The notes under the pieces are model-generated. The model saw only the letters and a program-made list of their open reading frames with translations. It ran no database searches and was not told the DNA's origin. From assembly GCA_023376005.1 (NCBI GenBank), contig CM042141.1, positions 97,330,066 through 97,394,065 on the forward strand: DNA of 64,000 nt, written 5' to 3'. Shown here piece by piece: positions 30,851 to 42,231 of this stretch; position 1 is the stretch's first letter, and each line of letters begins with the position of its first letter. Made by a program: the position numbers and the translations under genes. The stretch is from Doryteuthis pealeii (taxonomy: Eukaryota > Mollusca > Cephalopoda > Myopsida > Loliginidae).

Positions 30851-31517
30851 TTATTTCCGTAACCTGATTTTTTTTTAATCATCAGGAGTTTGTTTAATGT
30901 TTCTTCTTTCGAATGGACAAAAATTTTTCAAGATAATATTAAACTTTATGCAAGTTTCATTGTGTTAAATATAGGGGTGGGGGTAAATTTCACAGGGCAA
31001 ATTGGAGGTCCCTAATGGGTTAAAAAAATATAGCCCAGGCAATTCTTATGGATACTTCTCGGCCAAGTCGGTGGACTTGGCTGAAGTCAGTTAGTCTTTT
31101 GACCCTTTTCTGTCCGCCCTACCACGATTCCACTCTCCCCTATTCTCAATTGTTATCTCTGTTCCCACTCTGACTCTGATTAAAATTCCCCAAATACCCA
31201 GCTTAAACAATATTTCCACCCGGAATCGGATGGGGTCCAGTTGTCATAGAAATATTAACTGTTCATTTGTTTCAGCTGGGATTTTCCAATTTTGGGCAAT
31301 GGTTCAACCCCCTTAGTGGCAGTAAGAGGGCTAAACCCTCCATCAAATTCAATATCCGACTTCCACTCATAGTTGCCATCTCTTTTCTTATTCCTACCTC
31401 CCTAGAATCAACCTGTTACTACTTCCTCTTGGGTGCCACCTGATCCGGCTGACTTATCCTTTCCTCTAAGCCACACAAAAAGCTTTCAAAAAAGAGTCAA
31501 ATTAAAAATGATGTATT
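30851..31517. other. Unassigned stretch
   Basis: No gene or repeat family recognised. Confidence 0.4.
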
Positions 31518-32070
31518 GATGGTTGGTTGGTTGGATTTTACGGCACATCAAACCTTGGGTTATTTTATGCAAAAGATGTTTTTATTTTATTCATTCTTAT
31601 TGGGTATTCATTTTTTAAAAACTCAATTAAATTTTTTTTAAAAACTCAATTTTTAAAAAACATTTTAAACTCATTTTTTTTTTATCTATTTAACGCACAG
31701 ATGGGATCCGAACAGGTACTACAACTCCTGGTCGGAGTGGACCTGTAAGTAATGGCGATGAAGGGTTCTCCACACTCCCAGAGCTCAATAATGCAATTTG
31801 ACATCAGGCCTAGGACACATAACAGCATGAGAAATAGAATGGGTGAACGGAGTTCAATTTCTGACTGGGGAAGTTTATGTTCCCTTTGCACTAATGGCGT
31901 AGAGAAAAGCATGAATTCATCTTTCCCAGAAGGCCATGCTAGAGATTACATCCTGTTATGGGAACGATACAATTGAGAGTTATGGTGGTGAAGGGGTGCT
32001 CCACACTTCCAGAGCTCCAGAATTGGAAAATCACCTCTAGATGCAGTTTAGCGTCAGACACAGGACACAC
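31518..32070 (-). mobile_element. RetA, rearranged
   Basis: The tail GGTTGGTTGGATTTTACGGC and the 3' half run to about 31790. A foreign stretch of about 180 bp follows, then the RetA segment AGTTATGGTGGTGAAGGGGT recurs (31975-32070). Confidence 0.7.
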
Positions 32071-32394
32071 ATTGTTCCATGTACAAGTAGTATAGAAAAA
32101 GGGGTTATAAAATGGTAAAAAGTCTTACTTGTCTTATTTGGTGGACAAATCCACGTGGATTTACATTTCAATGCTAAGACGGGGCAAAGTTTATCTCGGG
32201 GTTAGAGACAAGGCCTCTCTCTTCTCAATGAACAGAGGCGTCTTTATGGTTCGAAGAACGGAGACGAAAAGAGACGAGAAAGGATTCTCGTATCCTCACG
32301 TGATCACAGTGTCCAATGAAACTCCCCAAATCCAAGATAGCATGGCCCTCTTAAAAAGTGATTTCTTAAAAAATGTTCATTCGAAATTACATAA

Positions 32395-32620
32395 ATAAAT
32401 AATTGGTGTAACAAGTATACGATTTGTAACCGGAAATTATCATCATCACCACCATCATCATAATTAGCATCATGGATTTCTTTACCCTCTCTCTCTCGCC
32501 ACCCGTTACTATCGGCCATCGATTTTGGTATGTCTGGTGTACGGTACCCAGTGTCCGCACAGAGCTGATGAATGTAAGTTTTTGCTGGTCGGCCAACACT
32601 GGTGTGTCCTAGTTTGGTTT
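32395..32620 (+). repeat. Rep-D copy
   Basis: CATCATCACCACC, CTCTCTCTCGCCACCCGTTA, TCGGCCATCGATTTTGG, TGTCCGCACAGAGCTGATGA and CTGGTCGGCCAACACTGGT are in Rep-D order. A short RetA-type tail (32622-32665) follows. Confidence 0.65.
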
Positions 32621-32689
32621 CTTTGCTTAATGGTATATCAACTTCTTGGGTTATCTAATGCCAAAGCCATCATTGTAGAAGAACAATAG

Positions 32690-32915
32690 TCGTACTACTA
32701 CTTCACACCCGAAGAGATCCTGACTGACAACGGCATGGCGTTCAGCAGCTGGAACTTCAGAGTGTTTGCCAAGAATTGGGGTGTCCACTTGCATTTCCGA
32801 GGCGCACACACATTTGGAAACGGCATTGATCGATCTCGTAGACCATAAAGCGGATTGTGGTTAGAAAGCAATGCATTATCCAGAAAGCGGTTCATTGATA
32901 CAATGTTACGCTAAA
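32690..32915 (+). pseudogene. Ty3/gypsy integrase core fragment
   Basis: The plus frame reads FTPEEILTDNGMAFSSWNF, then FRVFAKNWGVHLHFRGAHTF and GNGIDRSRRP before a stop. EILTDN holds the second catalytic Asp, and WGVHLHFR...GNGI is the usual sequence leading to the catalytic Glu; the expected GIVERxHR is replaced by GIDRSRRP and the Glu is lost. The tail reaches VTLKG-like sequence at 32910, then the hAT-like insertion 32916-34084 begins; matching downstream sequence resumes at 34085 with KDRIRDATVPANVV. An intact element would use this enzyme to insert its cDNA. Confidence 0.72.
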
Positions 32916-33527
32916 GGGGTGGTTCCCAACGTGGGGCATACGCCTCACTGGGGGCAATTTGATTTTTAAGGGGGCCAATTGAGACTAACGAGATTTGGTT
33001 CTAAATTTTCGAATTTTTTAAAATAGTTTTCACTACATTATTCTACTTGTTTTGAGGAAACCTCAAATAGTATCTTGCATTTGATAGGTATGTGGGGATT
33101 AAAATAAAATTAAAGTTAAAATAAAAAAATGACAAACGCCCATGAACCTTCACACCGGAAGAACCCTCTGAACATGTGCGGGGAAAAGGGGACCTACTTC
33201 CGACCCCTAAGATAATCTCTCGGCGATTCGGACATGCCTTATCTGGGACAAGACTCTACTACTGGCCAGAGAGAGAAATTTACTTGCCACATGGTGGATA
33301 TGACCCGTGAATAAAGCCTAAATCATAAAACTACCTTTTGTCTTCGTCTCTTCCTTCTTTCTTTAAATTCATTTTCAGCACGACCACTAAATAAAATGGA
33401 GTTAAAAGCAAATCCTAGGAACACGCACCAGCAATAACCAGCTACCTTTTTAACCAAAATATTAAGCCAATTGCCACCCCACAGATACCTTTATTTTATT
33501 GTACACTGATATTTCAATAGATTTATT

Positions 33528-33622
<95 letters not shown>

Positions 33623-34084
33623 GGACTCTCTCGTCGATTTTCGACACATGAGGGTTCATATACACAATGAACACTCACACAGTGATTTGTTTATAGTGGT
33701 GAAGGCTTGTGTTGGACCATCCACACTTTTTGGCACAGTCGATAGGAAAGAATTGGTGCATCAAGGGTTGCCACAAACCCAATCAATGACCGACCTCAGG
33801 AATTTTGAATTCAGAGTTATCTCTTTCCTAGACGGGTTACCTACCCAAGGATGAAGGGCCCATAAATTTTCTCTCTTTATTATTTTCTACCTTTTGTTTA
33901 TTTAATTTTTACTTTTCTTGGATGGCTTGGATTTTTTAAGTTTAAATTAATGTATTGATGTTTAAGCTTCTTTAGCTAAGAGTTCACTTATTAAATTATA
34001 AGAATTATATATTACCACATGGGGGCATTAGGATTTTAGATTAGTTGGGGCGTGACCAAAAAGTTTGGAAACTTCTGCGTTAAA
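32916..34084. mobile_element. hAT-like insertion splitting the gypsy relic
   Basis: The left end GGGGTGGTTCCCAACGTGGG and the right end, read in reverse as AACGCAGAAGTTTCCAAAC-TTTTTGGTC, resemble hAT termini of the CAGTGGTTCCCAAA type. ACGCTAAA and GCGTTAAA flank it as an imperfect 8-bp TSD. The interior includes (AC)n(AT)n near 33530-33619 and a SINE-1 fragment (33795-33860, minus). No transposase. Confidence 0.5.
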
Positions 34085-34345
34085 GGATAGGATCCGCGAT
34101 GCGACTGTTCCGGCTAATGTCGTAAGGTGAAGACGTGATTCTCCTGCTGCCACCTAGTTGCGAGCTTGAGAACTATGTCGTTCTGGTGGAAGCTCGATCG
34201 AACAGGTGTAATATATTGCCTGGTCGACAAGTCTACAAGGGACCAGGCGCAGATGACTCGCGCGTGGGCAGAGGAAATACATGGGTGTCAAACATGGGCC
34301 TACAAACAAAAACAGGATATTGCCTTGAACGCATTGACTTTTGAT
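34085..34345 (+). pseudogene. Gypsy-related 3' fragment
   Basis: It continues the integrase relic: KDRIRDATVPANV-like sequence, then a block (34220-34345) whose reverse complement recurs at 37840-37985 (GCCTGGTCGAC, GATGACTCGCGCGTGGGC, CAAACATGGGCC and AACAAAAACAGGATA). The shared block shows both loci carry the same element. Frames of 69-91 codons here are without known domains. Confidence 0.5.
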
Positions 34346-34440
34346 AGCTCGAAAAAATCAAGGAAGAAGAACCAACCCTTAACAAGAACCCCAGAGAAAA
34401 TGGCCGACGAGTTTGCAGGAACCAGTAGAAGCAGAATGTA

Positions 34441-34497
34441 ACCATCATCATCATCATCTACTTTATCTATCTATCTATCTATCTGTCTCTGTCTCTC
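34441..34497. repeat. (ATC)n and (CTAT)n microsatellites
   Basis: ATCATCATC followed by CTATCTATCTATCTAT and CTGTCTCTGTCTC. Confidence 0.9.
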
Positions 34498-34625
34498 CTT
34501 GATTATATACCCGAGTAATGGGGTATATGACACAGGTGCACGAGTGAATGGCAGTCGGGGACAATGACAGAATTGGCGAGTCCTTAAACAGTGTGCGTAG
34601 ATGGGGTGCCTCATCATCTGAGAGA

Positions 34626-34989
34626 ACCTATATGATTTTCCCAACCCTATTGCCCTCATGGCAAGCCCCAACCCCCTTTTATCATATGGGTGCTAGAAGG
34701 CGGTGGCTGCGGGTCTACATGTCCTGGAAATGACGTTAAATTCTATCTGATGGTGAGGTTCCAGTTTTGGAGGTTTGGGGAATGTGGAGCACCCCTTCAC
34801 CACCATTGCTCCCTGGTCCACTCTGACCCGGAGTGGTAGTACCTGTTAGGGTCCCATCTATGGGTTAAATAGAAAAATGTATTTATAAAAAAATTGTATT
34901 ATCCATTAAGAATTGATTTATTTCAAAACTTTATCTGCATTAAATGACCCACTGAGGTTGATATGCCATAAAACAAAACAAACCAAACT
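34626..34989 (+). mobile_element. RetA, 5'-truncated, 13-bp TSD
   Basis: It starts inside the internal stem (ACCTATATGATTTTCCCAAC) and ends GCCATAAAACAAAACAAACC. ATCATCTGAGAGA is repeated exactly at 34613-34625 and 34990-35002. Confidence 0.88.
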
Positions 34990-35289
34990 ATCATCTGAGA
35001 GACCTCCGCCTTTTCCTCATTTAGTGTGCAGTTCTGTGGAGAGTGAGAGTGATGCTGAGATACTAATCCAATCGAAAATAAAATAACACTCGATGGACAA
35101 TGCCGATTTAGGTCCTTGTCTGGAGCGCTGCCAAAAAAGTGCGAGTGGGGCCCAAATTTGGACAACATGGCACACTTCTCTCTAGTTACGCAACTGCTCG
35201 CTACTAATAATTTGCAGAACGGACTTGATAACCATAACACCACGATGGTGTTACCATTATGTATGACAAAAGTATAAGGATATTCTAAT

Positions 35290-35490
35290 GTCGTTATTTC
35301 ACCTGCATCCTCATCAAGGCGTGCCGACAGCACGGATTACCTTGACTTATATGTCCTAATCGGTCATCGCTCTTGATAAGTCCACTAGACGGCATACAGT
35401 GTCCGCACATAGCTGATGGATGTAAATTATTTCTGGTTGGGGAACGGTGGTATGTCCGTGTGTATGAGTTCATCATACCTCACCAGTAGT
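35290..35490 (+). repeat. Rep-D copy
   Basis: AAGGCGTGCCGACAGCACGG, CGGTCATCGCTCTTG, TGTCCGCACATAGCTGATGG and CTGGTTGGGGAACGGTGGTA are in family order. The 290 bases before it (35003-35289) are unassigned. Confidence 0.6.
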
Positions 35491-35499
35491 GCTCAGCAT

Positions 35500-35870
35500 A
35501 TCTTGCTCGTTTTATTTTTTTTTTTTTATTTTTTTATTTTTTTTTATAGTTTGTGAGATGTGAGCATCATTTTGTGAGATTCTTTGTTTCTTTGCTTTGA
35601 AAGAAGCAATGCGACGACATTAAATCTCTGTTCTACTAAATATGATTTTGTGAAAGCAATACTGTACATCTTGATCTTGTTCCACAATACTGGATAGCTG
35701 TTAGAGATATTTTGTCATTTAGATTTTGTAAAAAATAAGTTATTTATTAACTGTTTCTAATGCCACCCCCACCCCTTTATGCCTCACCACCCCACTGCCT
35801 CTTTTTGTCTCACCACCCTTGGGGGGCGGGGGTGGGGCGGTATCGCCCACTTTGGGAACCACTGGTCTAC
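35500..35870 (-). mobile_element. hAT terminal fragment
   Basis: TCGCCCACTTTGGGAACCAC and TGGTCTA at 35848-35873 read on the minus strand as CCAGTGGTTCCCAAAGTGG, a classic hAT terminus. The stretch inside has poly-T runs and no transposase frame. The other end was not found. Confidence 0.5.
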
Positions 35871-36144
35871 ACTTACGTTATGTAAGCACCCAAACACTTA
35901 TAATTTGTTAATATTTCCTGGTGGATGCGGACTGACAAGGTCAGGAAAAAAGACAAAAATAGAAAATGATGACGTCATACTAATTAAGCTTTTTTTTTTA
36001 GAATGCAAAATAATAACTTGAATCCTAAATTATCGTAGGACACTATGGCTTGAGGAATTATTATATATATTTTAAGAACATATTAGCAAATCTGTATGGG
36101 CGGTTTTAATGAAACAAAATTACGATAAAGCTGTCAATTTATTA

Positions 36145-36612
36145 CGAAAACATTTTGGTGCATATCGCATGAATGCGTCCTGACCTCCAGCCCTAAAAAA
36201 AACGCTAAGCGGTAACTGGTGAAAACCCGACCCGTGCTATTTAAAAAAAATAAAAATAAAATGAAAATACCGAAAAAAAAAAGATATTTTTTTAATTAAA
36301 AATGACGTGAAATTTTTTTTAATTAAAATAAAAAAAAGAATATCTAAATATTCTGATTTTTTATTTGTGTTTGTTTAATAATCTATTGATTGTTTTTATT
36401 TTCGATACTCGGTCGTATTTATTTAAAAATTCGTGACAGTTGTTTTGAATTAGAATAAAATGAAAATACTGAAAAAAATAAAGGGATAAAATATTTACAT
36501 TTACTTGTCGATAAAAAAAAAACCTGGAGATGGATTTTCAGCAGTCACCGCTTAGCATTTTTTTAGGACAGGAGGCCAGGACGCAATTATGCGATATACA
36601 CGAATGTTTTTA
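36145..36612. mobile_element. Foldback/MITE, arms about 85 bp
   Basis: The arm 36148-36231 (CATATCGCATGAATGCGTCC, CTAAGCGGTAACTGGTGAAA) is the reverse complement of 36524-36610 (TTTCAGCAGTCACCGCTTAG, GGACGCAATTATGCGATATA). The spacer of about 290 bases is AT-rich with TGAAAATAC repeats. No coding capacity or clear TSD. Confidence 0.75.
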
Positions 36613-36654
36613 ACAACCGAATATAATGCTAGCTAGATGTGAACTATAAAAAGA

Positions 36655-36990
36655 TGCTGCGTGCTGTCTTGAACAAATCCTGAAAGCATCACTTTACAAA
36701 ATAGCAGCTGTACGACCACTTACCTCTTATCGCACAAACCATCCAAGTACGACAAGACACTACTGAAGAATTAAGAACGAACTTATAAGTGAAGCTCTTC
36801 TGTGAGCAACTAAACATGGACACACCAGAGTGGGTCAACCAGCAAAGACTTACATTGATCATCTTTGTGTGGATAGTGGATGTCGTGAGGAGGACCTGTT
36901 AGGAGCGATGACCGATGTATGGCTTAGGCAGCAACGAAGATTTGTATCTTGAAAGGTGTGGTGAAGTCCAAACACAGTTGTCTCCCCATA
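36655..36990 (+). pseudogene. LINE-K C-terminal fragment
   Basis: AATAGCAGCTGTACGACCAC and TTACCTCTTATCGCACAAAC match LINE-K. ACTTATAAGTGAAGCTCTTC, GACACACCAGAGTGGGTC and GGATGTCGTGAGGAGGACCT follow the coding order of 4261-4440, with stops and frameshifts. Confidence 0.65.
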
Positions 36991-37065
36991 GATCAGTTCA
37001 CTATAAATACTAAAGAATCTTGGCCTTAACGGGAGGATAGTTAAGTTAAATTATACTGAATAAAG

Positions 37066-37342
37066 AGGGGGGCGCCTGGTCTAATAGTTATCGTCATAGG
37101 AAATGGACACGGTGAGCCGAGTTTATTTGCATTTACCATAGCGCTAATACAATTAGGAAAGGTATGCATACAATAATCCTCCCTCTAGCTATGGGTAATT
37201 AGTAAGACAGACTGGGATTTTAACCTTGGTATGGCAACCAGCCTAGAAAGAAAATTCTGAATTCAAACCTGTTAAACTTCGCTTAGGAAATTAATCTTGT
37301 GTCACAACCTGCTCATGTGGAGTGGTTGGTACATATATATAG
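37066..37342 (+). mobile_element. SINE-1, 9-bp TSD
   Basis: The head GCGCCTGGTCTAATAGTTAT is an A box; the B box is damaged by a deletion (GAGCCGAGTTTATTTGC). Tail GGTACATATATATAG. TGAATAAAG at 37057-37065 and 37343-37351. Confidence 0.85.
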
Positions 37343-37799
37343 TGAATAAAGTTTGACTAAAGCAATTACCTTGTTCGTCTTCTGAGTAGTTGAAAAGGGT
37401 TATTTTTCTGCAGATGTTTTATTTTCCTTACTCGCCACGGATTTGGATTGGGCAGGTAAGAGGTATTGTTATATACCGTCACTGGACCCGACAAAGAACA
37501 CGGAACACATGTATATATAAAAATATAAAGTTATATTTTTATTCTTCGATTGTGTGTAGACTGAGAGTCGTCGACAAAGGATGCACATACACAGGAGCCT
37601 TCGGGAGTTCTGATTGCGAGCGATCTCGATCTGCTCAAACCAGATTTCTAAGTTTAAAAAAAAATCTTTAACTCAACAGGGTCACGCCTCTTTGATCGTG
37701 ACACATACACAGTTTTCCTGTAGACACACCTCCTCGCCCACGCAGATTGTTTTTATTGGTTATGGGCTACACCTACACATTTCCTGTGCCTACTCAGTG
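37343..37799. other. Unassigned stretch
   Basis: A 93-codon frame (37390-37671) has no recognised domain. No gene called. Confidence 0.4.
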
Positions 37800-37990
37800 T
37801 CAATTTGCACCTGCATTTTCCGGGTGTCAAAGGTCGGTTCAATGCGTTCAAGGCACTATCTTGTTTTTGTTTTCAGACCCATGTTTGACAGTCACGCATT
37901 TCCTGCGCCCACGCACCACTCATTTGCTCCTAGTTCCCGGGTACGAACTCGTCGACCAGGCAATATATTACAGTATGGCAACCGGTAGTA
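37800..37990 (-). pseudogene. Gypsy-related fragment, second copy
   Basis: It is the reverse complement of 34220-34345 with substitutions (GTTCAAGGCACTATCTTG, GACCCATGTTTGACA, CGAACTCGTCGACCAGGC). The plus-strand frames at 37614-37995 are antisense to it and not real. Confidence 0.5.
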
Positions 37991-38224
37991 TATAAAAACA
38001 GTACTGCTAAAATCAAACGTTCTTTCTCTTAGACTCTCCAGCCGTCAGACCTAACACATAAGTTATGTCACTGTTCTTTAGGACTTGGGATGGGCTTCTT
38101 GGTGGCGCCAACAACATGTCGCGTAGTAATTTACTATGTAGTTCTGGAGAAGCGATTTACAGGCAGCAGTCTCGTGTACCAGAGGGACTATTTTAGTTCG
38201 TAAAAATTAACAGTACCTGTTACA

Positions 38225-38477
38225 CGAGTCCTACACCATCTAGTTTCACAAAGGTCACACGCACTAGTTACGTCTTTTCCGCGTCCATGTCATGAAAAGT
38301 TTTCCAAACAGAAAATGACGACATTTTTCTCCATTTAATACCCTTAAGACTATCGACAAAGACTCATTTTCTATAGGACATTCATCTATCCTGTTTTGTA
38401 TTTTTTTTTGTTATAATTTCCTCAAACAATAAAGTCTATTTTTTTATTATCAATTTTATCGGGATTTATTCAATATA
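38225..38477 (+). repeat. Rep-T copy 3
   Basis: ATAGGACATTCATCTATCCT, GTTTTGTATTTTTTTTTGTT, CCTCAAACAATAAAGTCTAT and CGGGATTTATTCAATATACT match 2690-2830. It is cut by the adjacent Hel-B. Confidence 0.55.
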
Positions 38478-38881
38478 CTATCAAAAATCACCCCCTCCCG
38501 GGCGGGGTAAAATTTATTTAAAAAAAATATATTGCCTGAGGGCATGGGAGTTAAAAATTCAATGTAAGAGATTTTGTACCATAAGTAAGTAAAATCGTCA
38601 AATTTATTAAAGGAGTAAAAAAATAAAACAATTTGAAATTGAAACTTAGTTCTGATAACTTTAAATATATATAAAAATAAAACAAACTATATAAATATAT
38701 ATAATACCGGGCATGTATTTATTAAAACTTGTTTTAAAAAACAATGAGCATTGTCTATATTTGCAAGCTCAAATTTTGAGTGTATTTATTCTATGTTATG
38801 ACGATCTGGTGTAATGTGACGTAAGCAGTGACGTAGTTTCAATTACAGACAAATAGAGACTTAATCACCATTATTAATAGA
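38478..38881 (-). mobile_element. Hel-B Helitron
   Basis: On the minus strand the 5' end is TCTATTAATAATGGTGATTA and the 3' part has a CCCGCCCGGGAGGGGG-type hairpin, then TGATTTTTG and a degraded CTAG (ATAG). The flanks are A and T. Confidence 0.75.
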
Positions 38882-39475
38882 TATGTTTATACCACGTTCG
38901 AGGAAATTATATAAACACCAACTATCATTCATTTCAAAAGTTTTTTCTTCCTCAAAATTGTCTTTAGATGAAAGTTGAATTCTTTTTGTTGTCAAAAAAT
39001 GCTTCTTCCAGAAATATCTTCCGGAGAAGTGGGAGGGCTTGTTATAAATTATTTCAACAGTAGAGATAAAAGTTTGCGAGAATTTTGTTTGTCTTCGTGA
39101 TGTGTTAAGAAAGAGGCAGCCCTCAAAAGGTAGACACCAGCAGTTTGGTTGGCGACGCTTCAAATTAGCAAACGATTTTGTTTTTCTTGGGGGAGTTTCC
39201 GCTGTACAATGGATTGACTCGCTGTCGAATCCCATTAGAGACCTTTATTTATGGAGAAAAGATATAGGCTCCAGAAAGATTAGCGCCAATTCAGTCAGAA
39301 GTCCTTTTTTCCCGCCAGCGGGAAAGATTTCTCAACCAATTTCAGACTGAGAATTACAAAATTGAGTCGATGTTAACCTGTTAAACTAAGCTTTATTTCG
39401 TATTCTCATTTTGTATAAATTAAATTTGTATAAATGTTATGATATTTATATATTATGATATGATATTATATCATA
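38882..39475. other. Unassigned stretch with a 124-codon minus frame
   Basis: The frame 38861-39235 (minus) reads MGFDSESIHCTAETPPRKTK at its start and ends inside the Hel-B copy. I recognise no domain, membrane segment or signal peptide. The overlap with a Helitron end and the opposing 82-codon frame argue against a real gene. Confidence 0.35.
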
Positions 39476-40165
39476 CTAGCAAATATATGCCCCCTCCGGA
39501 TGAAAGTAGTTAAGTTTTAATAAAATAAAATATTATGTTAAATTAGAAACGCTAATGAATATTAATATTATATTAAATTAGAAAGGCCAATGAAACTAAA
39601 TAAGAATGCATTACACCAGATCGTCAGATAAAAAGATGTGTAATGAGGGGTGAAGGTATAATCGAAAAATAAAACAACTGAAACTTACTCTTCCATCACT
39701 CCCGTCTTTCATTGACAAATTTTTCTAATTTAACTATTTTGTTAAAATAAGAAGCAATGAATAAAGTCACAATTATTTCTTCTTGTTAATGGATTTCTTA
39801 AAAGATTAATCCCCAAGATTTTTGCTCATATTCATTTAGATAAAATCAAATAATTAGCAATCAATAATACCAAGCACATATTCATTAAAATCAATTTTTT
39901 ATGATCAATATGCAAATTAGCCTTCCCGCTCACACTGTAAACCGCTATTTTGTTGTATAAATAAATACAATTGCATTTTATTAGTATGTAGATATTGGTC
40001 AACAATATTAATAACGTAAAACAATTTTATTAATAATTGAGATTTAGATAAAAAAATAAAATAACGGAGAATGTGATGTAAATAACTAAGGGAACTGTGA
40101 CTTGAGTAGTAATATAGTTTCGGTTACAGACAGACAAGGACACAATCTCCAATATGATAAGAAGA
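39476..40165 (-). mobile_element. Hel-A Helitron
   Basis: CTAG end at 39476-39479 after A, a degraded hairpin (ATGCCCCCTCCGGATG), and on the minus strand a 5' start TCTTCTTATCATATTGGAGA at 40165. It contains a short internal duplication (ATATTATGTTAAATTAGAAA and ATATTATATTAAATTAGAAA). Confidence 0.8.
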
Positions 40166-40184
40166 TTTATGGTCCATGATATGA

Positions 40185-40395
40185 TATTTATATACCAACA
40201 TGTAATAAATGTAAAGAAGTCATAATATTTTGATTGAATACAATAATGTGTGTCACGTCAGTGTAACAAGGAATTCCGGAACTGAGCTCTTCGCTTCCAC
40301 AGCAGTGTGTTGTGCACCCCGACCCCCAAACCTTAAGTCCCAGTACAAGGGTTCAATTTTGTAATCGAGTAGGGTCCTTGCTATTCAAACCAAAG
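40185..40395 (+). repeat. Rep-N interspersed repeat, copy 1
   Basis: GATATTTATATACCAACATG, GTGTGTCACGTCAGTGTAAC, GGAACTGAGCTCTTCGCTTC and CTTAAGTCCCAGTACAAGG recur at 43079-43495 and 48028-48247. Read on the minus strand, the GTACTGGGACTTAAGG block precedes a GC-rich piece. Confidence 0.6.
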
Positions 40396-40399
40396 GGTT

Positions 40400-40840
40400 A
40401 TTTGGTTTGTTATTTTGATTAATGGCATCTCAACCTTTGTGGACTATTTATTGACAAATCCTTTTTTGTATATAATTTTTGCGCGAATAGTTTGTAGGTA
40501 AATATTTTTCTTTTGTTTAGTTTTAAAATTAGAAATTATTTTCATTAACTTGATGTGTATTAATAAATTCGCAGAATTACTAAACCTGTGGTTGAACCTC
40601 TTCATTGGTTTGCCAAAATTTGACATCTTTATTTTGAAATTTGATATCTCAAAAAGTCATTAAAAGTTTAGTTAAGTCGTTAAAAGGTTCTTGTTTCATT
40701 TTTTACGTTTTTTTTAAATGTTTTTACAAACGAGTATATACTAATTACATTTTAATTAAGTTACTAGCAGGACCTGTGGATATACCACAGTATGATAGTT
40801 TAATTCTTACAACGTTTGATATGTTTACTTAAGAGCTATT
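40400..40840 (-). mobile_element. RetB copy
   Basis: The tail ATTTGGTTTGTTATTTTGAT and GGCATCTCAACCTTTGTGGA is followed by GCGAATAGTTTGTAGGTAAA and AAAAAGTCATTAAAAGTTTA. The element is AT-rich and without domains. Confidence 0.65.
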
Positions 40841-41324
40841 GCTAAATAGTTCAATATGTAAAAAATATGATAATCTTGATTTAACTCTTTCTCTCTCACT
40901 CATTTTTTTTTCTTTCTTTCCTTCTTTTCATCTTTTCATTATGTTCGATTGAAACCGATTTACGTTATCGCTTCCGCGCGAGCACCCATCTCCCTATCTT
41001 TCACTTACTTTCTTTCTTATTATATTTTTTCTGTGTTGCATGTGCTTTTTCTTCCCTTTCTTTCTTTATAATAAAAACGGAATGGTCCATTATTTAGCTT
41101 AGTTGACGACACTCATGAGAAATAAGAATTCGGCGGATAAGCAACATCGGATAATCTGGATTTTGCATTTCATCTTGGACGATTTGAAAGTTCTCATTTA
41201 AACAAAGGGTGTTGCAAGATGATAACGGTCGAGGTTTTAAGGAACACAAGTATTAATATATAGGTGCGAAGTATACATTTAATTAACCAAAATGTAAGTA
41301 AAGTAATTTTGTATAAATTTTTCA
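40841..41324. other. Unassigned T/C-rich stretch
   Basis: Pyrimidine-rich CTTTCTTTC runs occur near 40890-41060. No gene found. Confidence 0.4.
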
Positions 41325-42225
41325 CTAAAGAGTTATTTAGTTGATTATTTTGTTTAATGGCATCTCAACCCTTGTGGGCAATTTAAGGCCAAATCTTATT
41401 TTGTTGTATATACTTTTTAGGCGAATAGTTTGTAGGTAAATGGTTTTGTTTTGTTTTGTTTTTAAAAACTGACAGAAATAATTTTCACTAAGTTCTTGTG
41501 TATTAATAAATTGGTAGAATTAATAAAGTTGAAGGTGGTATGCAACGCCAACTGCGATGGTTGGGTCACACCATCCCCATTCCTGCAGACAAACACCCCC
41601 GTAAAATACTTACAGTGAACTCACAGATGGCACGTGGAGGACAGGAGCCCCCAAAAGCGGTTCAAAGACCATATTAAGACAACGCTGAAGAAATGTACCG
41701 TCACACCTTCAAGCGTGGAATATCTGTCCTCCAACAGACAGGGTTGGCGAGACGCCTGCCGCACAGGAGCTAAGCAGTTCAATATCAAGATAAACAGGAA
41801 TGCAGAGCGGTAACATCTTCGTCGTCATGAACAACCAAATATAGATGGGAATTTCCCCTGTAATGTGTGTGACCGCATCTGCAAGTCTAGAATTGGACTA
41901 ATAAGCCACCATAGGGTCCACAACTAAAGATATGGAGTGACGGAATCCCCCCCCCCCAAAAAAAAAAAAAAAAAAAAAAAACCAAAGAATTAATAAACTG
42001 ATGGTTGACCCAATTCTTTGGCTTTGTCAAAATATCAATTAAAATTTGACATCTCTACTTTGGAATCTGATACCTCAAAAAGTCATTAAAAGTTTAGTTA
42101 AGTCGTTAAAAGGTTTGTAAAGATTCTTGTTTCATTTTTTAACGAGTATATACTAAATACATTTTAATTAAATTATAAACTAAAATATAAACTTTAAATT
42201 TTGTTGTAAACATCATAAATACTAG
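41325..42225 (-). mobile_element. RetB copy, split by a LINE
   Basis: The tail and body run 41325-41530 and the rest 41985-42225 (TTGACATCTCTACTTTGGAA, AAAAAGTCATTAAAAGTTTA, ATTATAAACTAAAATATAAA). A LINE fragment lies between, flanked by AGAATTAATAAA. Confidence 0.7.
41532..41983 (+). pseudogene. 5'-truncated LINE with C-terminal zinc finger and poly(A)
   Basis: The plus strand reads RQLRWLGHTIPIPADKHPRK, then in shifted frames KKRFKDHIKTTLKK-like and WRDACRTGAK-like stretches, and finally CNVCDRICKSRIGLISHHR. CxxC...HxxxH at the end is the zinc finger typical of this LINE's ORF2. Order and spacing agree with that family, but several frameshifts break it. It ends in a C-run and about 22 A (41951-41981), and is flanked by AGAATTAATAAA copies (about 41519-41530 and 41986-41997), the signature of target-primed reverse transcription into RetB. 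Confidence 0.78.
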
Positions 42226-42231
42226 CAAATA

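Noticed and set aside
34923..35333. 136-codon minus frame
   Set aside because: Its end is the RetA tail in antisense and its start is Rep-D. Only the middle is unassigned, and it has no motif.
38861..39235. 124-codon minus frame
   Set aside because: It runs into a Helitron terminus and has no recognised domain.
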